Positions 13,201 to 25,200 of a DNA stretch of 64,000 nt are shown in pieces (the stretch's first letter is position 1; each line of letters opens with the position of its first letter). The notes under the pieces were generated by a model. The model was given only the letters and a program-made list of their open reading frames with translations. It did no database searches and had not been told where the DNA came from. Source of the DNA: Crotophaga sulcirostris (lineage: Eukaryota; Chordata; Aves; Cuculiformes; Crotophagidae); assembly GCA_013397455.1 (NCBI GenBank), contig VYZB01000145.1:862843-926842 (forward strand). The letters run 5' to 3'. A program made the translations under genes and the position numbers.

Positions 13201-16200
13201 AAAAGCTATTGGTTAGTTTGAGAAATGTTCTTTTTTAGTTTTTTCCTGGCCTAGTCTAGAGCAACCACGTGACGTGCTGAATGCCTGCCAGCCTCTTTCT
13301 TGTTGATCCTCCGGAGACCATCTGTGCTGGGGGCATTGATTAGAGTGTGTCTGCTGGGATTACATCTTTTCTGTTGCCATGCCAACTAATCAGCTGATTT
13401 TGGTTACCACAGAAACAAAATGTCAGAGCTCACAGTACGGTAACATGAATTCAGCACAACAGAAAATGTTTTCTTAATTGGAGACCCTTTTGATTTTTTG
13501 GATTCTATGTAAAAGGCAGCTTTAAAAAAAAAAAAAAGACCCATTTAATATAAGAACTGTGCCAATTTTATTGATTAAATGCAGTGTGTAAAATTCTGCT
13601 CTACATGAGGAAATTAAATTCTTTATTAGATGTATAAATTTTTACCTCTCTGATATGAGGTATGTGTTTCAGTTTTTCCAGTAAAATTTGTTAATGCTGG
13701 TGCATAAAATCTGTTAAGAGCTGTGGGGTTTTGAGCTTAAGAGAAGAAACATTTGAGAAGCCACAGGTATTGTTATAAAGAAATATTTTAAACTTGGTAT
13801 ATTTTCATGTTAACTGGTCAGTAATCAGGTTCTTTGGCCTCAGGACAGTACCATTAATAAAAAAATGGTTTTCTTGTTGTATGAATCCTGCTGTGTGTGT
13901 ATGTGTGCTCCTGTGTAATTTCTTATCTTAGTGCAAGTGATGTGAAAATCAAAATCAGGGTCAAATGACAAAATAAGTCACATTAAAAATTTGAAGGCAT
14001 CACTAAGGTATGTTGAAAAGGGCAGATGAAAACCTGTTGCAAGATTCTCCTTCACAGGTCTACAGTAATTTGTCTATATAGTGTGCCTGTTAAAATTACT
14101 TACATGTTTTTGCAGAAACAACTAGGAGAAAAACTCTGATGACATGAAGTTAACTGTTAACCAGCAAAGCCACACATTGCCCAAGTGGGAACAAGCCAGG
14201 TCTGAGTCAGGGCTTGTAAAAAGGCTCAACATAATCTAGGATGGTTAGTTGTTCAATCAAACATTACTTATATTAAAATTAAAGTTGCAGGAACTTTTTC
14301 TTTTGAAAGTTGTTACACCCTGTTTCCGCATAATCTCTGTATCCTGCACTTGCAAGTTTACTTCGAACAGGAGTTGTAGGTCTAAACATCCAATTTAAAG
14401 AAAAAAATCAACAGCAGAGGGAGTTTACTTTTCAGACCATGCATCATTTGCAGTTCTCCACTCGGAATACCGTGGTGGGCAGGCATTATGTTTTGCACCT
14501 CGAAGACCACCACAGCCACAGCACTTGATCCACATGAAGTTGTGGGCAGTTATTTTACTTTTCTTTCCCAGGTAGTAACCACTTGCTGTATTTGGTCCTC
14601 CCATATTTTCTCTTCTTTCTCATGCAAGACCCCTCGCAGAGCTGCAGGAGCCACTCTGTGGCTCTGTTGCCCACGACTGCCATCCCATCTCAGTTCCCCT
14701 GCCTTTCAAACCTGCCGTGGCAATGCAGCTCCTACAGGCAGCCACCCCACCTGGCTCTCCTTGGAAGAGGGCAGTGATAAAAGTAGATAAGAAATGAAAG
14801 AAAAATAAAAATGGGCTAAAATGCCTGGAAAAGCGAGAACACTTTGAAAAGACATGAAGGAAAAAAAATTAGGAAAAAAAATAAGATTTGGCCACAGGCA
14901 TTCAGGGCACTGTGTATTTAAGAGGAGATTGGCTGAGGCACTCAGTGCCAGGGTTTAGATGCTGGGTTGGTGTTGGTGTTGGGTTCTAGGTTGGACTCGA
15001 TGATCTCAGAGGTCCTTTCCAACCTTGTGATACTGTGACACTGGGATAATGTATTCCAACTGGACACGAAAGGAGGGTTTATCTGCCAAGCTATTGTAGG
15101 GATGGGGCAGCATGGAACAGGTTGGGGATGACTGGTCCAGCAAGTTGACATCAAGCGAGGGCCATTGCACCACAGCCACCTCCACTGTGAGGTTCAGTCA
15201 TTAATTAGCAGTAGCGAACTGCAAGGGAAGGAGAATTGATGCAATAAATAAGATTTAGTACACACAGTACTCTATGTTTGTAAAATGCTATAAAATCTAT
15301 AGTATTGTAAGTTACTGTCTCTGCAGTAAGGCCTATGAAGTCATTTTCCCACGTTCATTTTTTTGTCCCCGAGAGAAAGAAAAACAATTAATCTAGCAGA
15401 GACGAAAAATAGAACCCTGCTCTGATATTTTTGGATGTTGTTTAATCGATGATACAATACCATTGAAAACGAAATTCCTGGGAATTTATTTCATGCATTT
15501 TATTGTATTCTAGGTATGCACAGAAGGACGTCTTATCTTGGAGTTTACTTTTGATGATCTTATGAGAATAAAAACATGGCACTTTACTATTAGACAGTAC
15601 AGAGAATTAGTCCCACGCAGCATTCTAGCCATGCATGTAAGTAATCCTTTTTTCACTTGACCTAATGCAAACAGATGAGTTTAGGTTTATGAAGAACTCC
15701 AGCAAATTTCACACCCAAGGCAATTAACTATAAATATTTTGTTTTGCCTGCAACTACGTCCATTTACAAGTTCTTTCATCGCTCCCTTGTTTCTCAGTGC
15801 TCTATTGTTGCCAATGTTGCTATGTTTTTATTTTGGTTTAGCACATAGTTTTCCTTTGAATCCCATTTGGTGGTCTGTATGATTTGGGTTCAAAATCTGT
15901 TCTTATTGATATGAACTATCCTAAAGACAGTGAATTTTCACCATTGAAGGTATAAATTATATTTAGTCTTTAAATGAAGCAAATCCCTGTTACCCTTGCA
16001 TGAGACATAAGTGCCATATATTTACTTAGAAATCTTTAGAATTTTCATCCAGATTTTCTTTTTTTACATTGCAATACTTTTCTTTTGTAGTTTACTAGAA
16101 ATGCACACTCTGGAACATTACATTATTAAATATTCTGCTGGTTGAAGTGAAATTATTACAAGGTAAATCATTGCAGAGAAACAAAGGACAGAGTCTTATT

Positions 16201-19200
16201 GCCACTTGCAGTTCTGCACTGTAAAAGCATTCTGACTAGTAGTGCTCCCTATACAAAATTAATTGCAGGACTGTGATTTTATAGAGGGTAAGGACACAGA
16301 CCCAAGTATGTGTCTCTGTTTTGACACTGAGTTACTTAGGTATCTATGGATAAAGATATGTTCTTAGTGAGGAATTTTAAATAAGTTAAAAAGCCTGGAC
16401 TTTTTTTGAAAATTCTATTACAGACCTAAAAAAAATGCCTTTGAACACCTGCCCCCCTACCCCCATCCTGTCCTGGGGTTATCTTTCATTTTAGAGGGCT
16501 GCACTTCTGAACTCCCTAACGGTACCCCACTAAGGAACAACAGGGATGGCCATGAGCAACATCAGGTATTTAGGGGGCTGCAGCAATTCAAAGAGAGGAG
16601 AAACAGGTTAGCCAGCACCCAGCAGGTGTTAATTTTAGTAATGAGATTGATCTCATTTAAAAGAGGAGGCTGGTCTCACAGGTAAAGCTCCTGACTAGGG
16701 CCAGGGATTGACTGTGCTTCCTTTTCTCCTGCTTAATTCTGGCAAAATAACCCAGATCAGAAGGGTTCTCCAGCCTGTGCCCAACGCCACTTGCGTGATC
16801 AGCCCTGCTGAAGGTGCAGTGATGAGTTCTCTCTGCTTCAGTTTCTTATCCACAAAAATAAAAGTCAGTACCTTCTTTATTCCTGCCTTTATCTGTTTAA
16901 TCTCCTGGGACTCTCAGCCCACAAGTGGAAGGCTCACAATGTCCTGTGATCCCTCAGGAGACTCTTTGGTGGCTCTTTGGCTCTGCTTGCTTGCACCCTT
17001 GTGTGTGACCAGACCTCCTAGGTCTGTCTTTTGAATGGTCATGGAGGGAAGGGAAATATTGGAAAAATACAGTCTTTATTCTGCTGCAATTTCATAATGC
17101 TTTACATTTTCCTATGCAAACAGAGCTCTGTAGCTTATTGTATAAATTTAGCACCAATGTGTAATTTTTCCGCAGGAGTGGTGCCTCTCTGCAGAGAGCG
17201 CTCCTTGCACTCCACCGAGCACACAGAGAAAGCAAATAGACAAAAAGCAAATTGCAAGTTCTTTTTTCTTCTGTTGTTTAGGCACAAGACCCTCAGGTGC
17301 TGGAGCAGCTGTCCAAAAACATCACTCGAATGGGTCTGACAAACTTCACCCTCAACTACCTCAGGGTAAGCATACCATAGCTGATGATTATTGTGAGCAT
17401 TTTGTAAAAGTTCCTGTTAGCGTTGAGTCAAGGTAATGAGAGCAGAGCCTGTGCCGGTCAGGTAAGGGATGGATCTTCCTCTTAACAAGGACACAGAGGC
17501 TGTAATAAAGCTGTAGCTGCTAACAATGCCCCATTAACAAGGATAAGAATTTCATCGTGGAGTTGAAGCAATGTGTGAGTAGCCTCTGTTTTTAACGATC
17601 TTTCTTCTCAGTTTTGAATAACGGCTTTATTTTTTCGTAAGCAAGGAGTTCTCCTCCGTTCTTCCTGTCTGCTCCACTGTTCCTGAGAAAATGGCACCTT
17701 GTTCTTATTAGGAGCTGCCTGTCTCCTCCAGCTCCCTGACCTCCCCACCCATCCCACGCAGAGGCAGAGCTGAGTGAAAGCTCAGCTCCAGCCCTGTTTG
17801 CAGCAGTTCCTCAAAGCAGTCTTCACTTCACTTGCCTCTGGGAGCCCGAGCTCCCTCCTCAGCCTTGCACTGAGTCGAGTGTGTTTTTTACAATTAAATA
17901 ATGCATTTGTTTCCCATTGCTTTTTGACCCTTAAAGTGCATTCAAAGTTTAGAAGTTTATTTTTATTTTTGAAAATATTCCCTGGTGTGGGATAACAATG
18001 CATACATGAAGTACAGGTTTGTGGAGTTCATATTTCAAGGTTAAGATGCAGATTTTTCTTATTTCTAGACATGCCTGAGTAGATGAAATGAAGCAAATAA
18101 CTCAATGATATACCAAGCTAACTATATCTGATCTTATTCCTTTTAATTGTGTGAGTAATTATTCAAGATGCTTTCTTAAGATAACAAGAACACTCTGGAA
18201 AATGTCATTATTTTCAGCCTAAGGTGCAGTGGTACCTGATAGTCAATGCTTCAGTTGCACTTCATTCAGGTCTATGATCCTTGCAATACCTTCTCCATGG
18301 GTGGACTGCTGTCCTCCAGAGGGTTTTGGACTCCAAAGGGGATGGTGTGCAGGACTGTGATGTGTGGTGAGATCACTCTCACTGTATCCCTACAGCTTTT
18401 AGACAGCCTGCAGTTGTCTTTACTCTTCCAACATGACAAGCCATCGTTGATTGTTACCTCTGTGGCATTAGCATCAAAGTTAGTGTTCAAGTTCTAATTA
18501 TGCAGGGCAGGTCTGCTGTAGCCTAACTGAAAGCAGAATGTGGCATAAAACCTCAGAGCAGCAATACATTGCATTACAATTTTTTATGTATAAATACAAG
18601 AATAATGTGTCTGTGTTGCTCGTATTCTGTTCTCACAGCTGGGTTAGTCTCCGCTTTGGGATAGAGAGCGGCCACTGCACTTTGGCAACATCCCCAAAGA
18701 CCCACTGTCATCTCCTGGTGAGGCAACCTAGGGCGCGTTCTGCAGAGATATCCACTGAGGATTCCTCCTCAGTCACACCAAGTTTTGTCTGACACCCTCA
18801 TGGCAGGCTGGGCTGCTGTTTCCATGTTTCCTTTCCCAGTTGTCCTGGGGCGTAAGGCATTGCTCCTCTTTGGAGGCCTCTGAGCCCTTTAGGAGAACGG
18901 GAGGCACCTGGGGTGGCCCGCGCTGGCTGCAGTGCTCAGTCCCCAGATTCAGCTGTGCTGAATTTGCATCTCCATCACCAAGCCCTTCTGGGGCCTTTGT
19001 GGCATCTTCTGTAATTGCTGAGTGTGAGGATGCAAATGAGGAAGGCTGGGTCCCCGTCAGGGCGCAGCTGGCACCAGGCACCCATGCTGCTCCCCCGACA
19101 GCATCAAAAAAAAAAGAAAGGAAGGAGGAGAGGGAGAAAAAAATCCTCAGAACAAGAAAAGTGGGATCAAGATAAGCACTAGGGAGATGAGCAGTGAAGT

Positions 19201-22200
19201 GGAAAGGGATGAAAAGATGAAGTCTTACTTTTTTTTCTTCTTCCAGACTAGTTTTGTTAGCTTAACAGACAGCGTCAGGTCTCTGGGTGCAGAGCTGCTT
19301 CTGTCTCCCGCTGTGGTGATTCCAAAAGGAAATCTTTTTTTTTTTCCCAAGCCAGTCTCTCTCTCTTGCGGTGAGGAATTGATCATTCTGCTCTCTTTTT
19401 GAGATGTTCAGCTCATCATGGGAGCTTGTATGACATGATATATTCCCATTTTGATTTACTTCTTTCCCAATTACTTTCTTCTGTTAATTTTTACATGAAA
19501 ATCTTTACTGAACTCAGGACTGTAAAATCATGCACTAAAAGAATGTGGTAAATGCACTCTAGGTTTAAGGTGTTTTGTTTTGTGGCTTCTTCTTTTTAAG
19601 TCAGCATTTTGTGATATTTTATTCAGTCTTCCCAGTGTTTAGTAATTAGCAGTGTTACATCGTTTTGAATAAGGATTTGAAACTAAGCATAAAAATGATT
19701 TTCATTTTTTTTCTGCTGCACACAGCAAAGGCTTGTGATACTCATAAGTGAAAACTTCACTGATGAGCAGAATTAATCATTTTTATTCTCCAGCGTGCAC
19801 ACAGCAGCAAGCTGTGCTGCTGCCTTTTTAAAGAATTTAGACCTGGTTGTGATATAAAGGTACAGCCTGGATTTCTTACACTCTAGACATCACAAAATGC
19901 TAAATCATTGCTAGTTGGGATAATTGCAGTTGCTGGCATCTAAACCTCTGTCCCAGACTGCCACATGCCTGTAGAGCCACAGCTTTGGATGCGTGCCCTG
20001 GTTTCTCTTCGCTCCCAGTAAAGCTGTCCAGCGTAGAAAAACATTGATTTTGCAAATCATATTTAATACAAATTTAAACTATATCCCCTTGGAACCCAGA
20101 AATTAAATGTCTTGTCCAGTGTCATTTGCCAAATTATCTTGCTCCCCGTTTTCTCTAGCTCTGTGTAAAACCAAAGGTTTCCTTTCTTTCTAGTTCCTAG
20201 TTTGTTTTGTTCCAGCATAATTGATTCCCTCATCAATGGGGTCAGTGTTCTCTGCTGGGGCTGCTGACTCGGAGTTGAATAGGATGTCTTAGAAATAATG
20301 AGCAAAATGTTGTAGGTTTTAAATTAATATCAAGCTTTTTAAAATGTAATTTCTGATGAAGTCATCACGTAGTAGATATTACAAACCATCAGTTAATAAG
20401 GCCAAGACCTATATCCTAGTCTGAGTCAGTATGAGACCAGGAACAAAAGGGGATCCTGTACAGAGTTTGAAGGTGGAGATAATACTCAGAAGAACAGTTT
20501 TCACCAAACTACAATAATTTAGTCTGCGCACATCACCGTCTTTTTTTTTCCTATGCAGTTTTCTAGTTGCTCATATATTTTATTTAACTTTTCAATGTGC
20601 AGTGGATTTGCATGTACTCTAAAAACAGCAGCTTTATACCAGCAGCACAATTTGGAGCACAAACGCTTCTTGCTGCCTTCTAGAAAATGATCTGTTCTCT
20701 CAAGGTTTCTGAGATTATCAAAAAGCCAGCCCCTACTGTCAGTTAGACAGGGCTGCCTGGCCTGAGCCTTAGAATCAAGCTGTACCTCACCCAACAGGTT
20801 TTCAAAGTTTGTCTCTGCTTTCTTGCACTGGTTGGGTTGGAGAAATTTCTTGGAGCTCTTCCCCGGGTGTAGCCATTGCATCCTTGCCGTGCTGTGGGAG
20901 TGCTCTGGGAGCCCGAGCATCGGTGTCAGTGGAGCCAAATCTGCCCTTTGCAGAAGGAGAGTGAGCGTGGCAGAGCCCCCTGCTCTGCACCAGGAGAGGT
21001 GTGCGGGGGATGCACGCTCCCGTGCCCACTCACATCCCCTATGGCTCTGTTAACCAAGCTGCACATTATCCAATTGGTTTGGTTTCTGCATAAACCAATA
21101 ACAAAGTGTTACTATTGCAACACAGAGGACAATATTTTCTGAATCCCTACTTTCACTAATTTAGTTCCTCACCAGACACTATCCGATTTCTTCTCTTAGA
21201 AGAGCAAGAGGAATTATTTAATGGGACACAATTTTCTAAAGGCAATACTTACATAGCAATCAAAAGCCATTTGTATGTAGGCCCATTGTGTATGTTAAAT
21301 TTTATTTTGCACATGCAAAGTAGACATACATGCAACAGCTTCCTTTGGTGTACAGGGAAATTTCTTTTTCTAAATACAGTTTGATGAATGGAAAGGCTAT
21401 GAACTCCAATCATTTGGGAGCTGTTTGGCTACCAATAAGTAACAGTTTGTGGCAGGTACCTGGTCAATATTTTAGAGCTGTTTCTGTATCGTCAGTGAAG
21501 AAGGAGAAAGGTTGCATGCAAGCATGTTAAGGGCATAGAATCAGGTACCTGGGGAAAAGAAATTCCGTATTTATAGTCGACCACGCAAGATGAATTCATT
21601 TCCCTTTGTGAGTTACACTGTGTCATCATCTCCTCACCACACCACCACGCACTGTGCTTCCCACAGGGGCCCTGGCACACGCAGTGCACTCAGCCCCAAG
21701 CTCTCCCGTGCCGCTCGCTCCCCTGTAGGCACTCCTGCAGCAGCGTTCCAGTCTCTCGGCTGCAGGTGTCAGGGGCTGCATGGCACCCACCAGCTGAAGT
21801 CATTGTCATTGCCCGTGTGCACACATGGCACTGGGGCACAGGGATGAGCACCAGGGGTGTTCAGAGGTGTCAGCTAAGGGGAGGTGGCAATTCTGACAGT
21901 GCAAGCACCTGATTTTGCGGAGCACCTGGAACTCCATCCCATCCCCTATCCTGATAACACAGCTGCTGCCACTGGCTGCAGCCTGTTGTCTCAGGCTGGC
22001 TGTGTGGTTGGAAAAGGAGCAGATGATGTTTCTGGGAACACACTGATGAAAATGCTTTTTCCATGACTTGGTGCCACACTAGAGCTCAGGGGCAGGGGCA
22101 ATTTGTTAAAGCAGCAATGGGTTATTCTGAACCCTTCCTTTCCTGGTCTGCAGTTCCCTCCTTGGTGCTTCTGCCAATTTTCTGTGTCTTCAGTAGAGAG

Positions 22201-25200
22201 GAGTGAAGTCCTACACACAGCAACTTCATCTGCTTTGTGCTGGGCACTGGATGGGGTGGTGGTAGAGAAACAACGTGGGATCATCTAGCAAGATGCTGTA
22301 TCCTAATGGATATGACTAATAAACCCTGTTAAGGGTTTACAAACACTCAAATGGAGGGGGTTTGGATCATTGAATCATTCTGGAGCTTTTCCTATGAAAG
22401 CTGTCAAAATTTTAAAGAATCCTCAGAACCGGAGATGCTGAAAGCAGACACAACATTTTGGAGATTTTTTTCCTATAAATGATGAAACTTTTCAACCTAA
22501 ACTGATTCAGCTTGGGCAGCCTTCCCTAGGAAAATGCAGTGAGAATCAGAGGGTTCTCACAGAAGGATTCAGATTACTATATCTGGCTATCTGTAATCTA
22601 TCTACACCAGCTATAATTAGCTGATTCTGCCAAGGTTTTCTGGTAATGTAATTTCTTTGCATTTATATTAGTAATGATCACAGTGGTTTCTGTTCCTCTT
22701 TCATGCATCTGATGCCTTACAGACAGTGTTATATGTTACTTTCAGAATAATAAATGATAAGAAATGTGTTCTTTGCAACAAGCTCACACAGTCAAATGCT
22801 AGCTTTTCACTTTATTTAAAGAAACGCAACATTACACAACATTACAGAACAGTTACATCAAGAGTTGTTCCATCATAAGCAGGCAAGATCAGGGAAAACT
22901 ATACAGCAAAATTTTTAGAGAAGAAGGAGTCAGGATGGAGTGGGTGGGACAAGGGAGCAGGGATGTGAGAGCTGCAGAAGATGGGACAGGTAGAGAACCA
23001 ATTCAGAAATGTTCTGAAGAAAAGATGGGATCTGAAGCAATCTCTGGATAGGACATGGAAAGATAACATTCACGTTGTTAACAATAGCAGTGGTGTGCTT
23101 TTTTGCCAGTGATCTCTAAGAATTTTATTAAAACAAATGAAGTGGTTTATAGATGGCAAGATTGTGGCACATGAGAAGGAAAAAAAAAAAATACGGTGGA
23201 ACAAACCTAATAGCATTTTAAAAAATCAGATCGCAGTTTTAAACCAGACTTTGGAGAGTACAGTCAGCTGGTGCTGTAGTGACCACTTCTGCTTCTTATG
23301 GCTCAGAAACAGATTTTAATGTCTGTGAATAGCAGGAATTTAAGAAGTCAGTGAAAAATGGAGTGGGAACAGAGTGCATGTGATTAGAGAGCAAACTGGG
23401 ATTTTAGCAGAAATGGCAAATTTTACTGGTATCCTGGAGGTGGTAATGGCCAGTCTTCACACAAAGGGCACTACCAGGTTCATGAGTATCAGTCAAGAAG
23501 AAAGATATATTGTGTATGAACACAAGCCAGCCACTGTGCCCACTGGACATACAGACCATATGACCTTTGAAATAAAATTAAGGTCTGGACTAATGAGAAT
23601 GGAAGGGTGATAATCAGTGATGTGAGTCCTTGAAGCATCCATGAGTAAGAAAACAGAATAAAGTTAGGTTGCAGCAGTTTAAAAATAAAAAAAAATCAGA
23701 AGGGTGAAAGGGAGAAAAAGAGAGACAAAGACAAAGCACTAGCCATATAAAAACAAGCTACAAGACTTGAACTAATAATGTTATTTCAGAAAAGAAAAAA
23801 GATGAAGAAAAAAATTCCAAGAACACAGCCACAGGCTCTTTTTAGAAGACCAAATTAAAGCTTGGACTCGTATGCAGTGCAGTCATAAATAATAATAACT
23901 ATTAATTAAGTTTAGGAATGAGAGCTGCAGAGGTACGATTTGTATGAAGACATGAAAATGCCAAAACCAGCTTCTGGTTCAAAGCAATGAAAACAGCAAA
24001 AATTTTAATTAGTTGTTTAATATTGAATATCCATGGGTGTTTGGTGCAAATTGTTATTCAGGGAGGGGTGGGTGCTCAGAAGAGGTCAAGAAATAGGCTT
24101 TAATGCAAAGCTGGTGGTTCAGATCTTTGTTCTGGGAAGCAGTTATTTTAGAACCTGGAGTCTTCATTGTGCAGAGCTTAGGGCAGCCCCGTGGTCTGCT
24201 CTTGATTTGGAAATTGAATCCCCTGCCCCCCCACCTCGTGTTTTAATCTTCAGAAAGATTGTTTAATGAGTCTGTTTATTGTGATATTACAAGCAACTAG
24301 GTCATACAACCTTTTTTATTAATTTTCTATACGTAGTTAACTCTACTTTTTAGCCTGCTGGTTGCTTCCCCTTCTTCTGACACTTTCTTTAGGTAATTCA
24401 GCATTACTGCTCACCTGCCTCTGCTGGAGAGACCTTCTTTGATGCATCTCAAGATCACATTTGTCTTTTCAGTCTCCGCATATGTTGGAGGTTTGCTCGG
24501 GGCTCTTGAATTCGGTCCTATTTCTAGGATGTTCCTGAAAAGCTTCCATCTTTCTTGTATGGTGCCCTGATCCTTGTCTGTATGGAGGATGCCTCCCCAC
24601 TTGTCATTCAGTCTGTCTGTGTACTCCCACTTCTTCTGCTCAAATCTCACCATTTTATATTCACAACAGAAACCCTAAAATTCAAAACCTGACTCTAAAC
24701 AGTAAAATAGAGCGAGCATTTCAAAAGTGAGTAATAGCCCTGGGTTTCTGTGTGTTTTAGAGACCAGCACACACAAAGCTAAATTTCCCTTCTAGTTACC
24801 TCCCTTGTAGTGGTTCAAGCACTATCAGAGCTGGGTCAGGAGACTAATGTGATGAAAAAACCAATCTAGTCCTTTCCACACAAATGATGACCATCCTTAA
24901 CAGCTCCCCGAGTGCTTCTTGTGGTGGGCAAGGAAGGGAGCAGCAGTATGGATTCGTATCAGCTGGCAGCTGTCTTGAAGTTGGACCCCATCTCCAAATT
25001 TTCCAGTACTGAAAGGAGAAGACAAGAAAGTGCTGGAATCACCCAATCATAGAATCACCCGAGTTGGAAGGGACCCAAAAGGATCATCGAGTCCAACTCC
25101 TATCCCTACATAGGGCACTCCCAACATTCACACCATGTGACATCCTACAGATCCTAAGCTGTAAATTTCCCTTTCTTACTCCTGAATCTGATAACTTTAT

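Larger units (their letters stand above)
10233..15513 (+). other. LDB2: LDB2 intron between exons 10060-10232 and 15514-15636
   Basis: The intron is 5281 nt and GT-AG. It contains a poly-T run at 10289-10301, a minus-strand CR1 tail (11552-11629), a plus-strand CR1 tail (14912-15045) and a motif-rich block at about 13320-13450 with an X-box-like site next to an E-box palindrome. No second gene is apparent. Confidence 0.9.
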
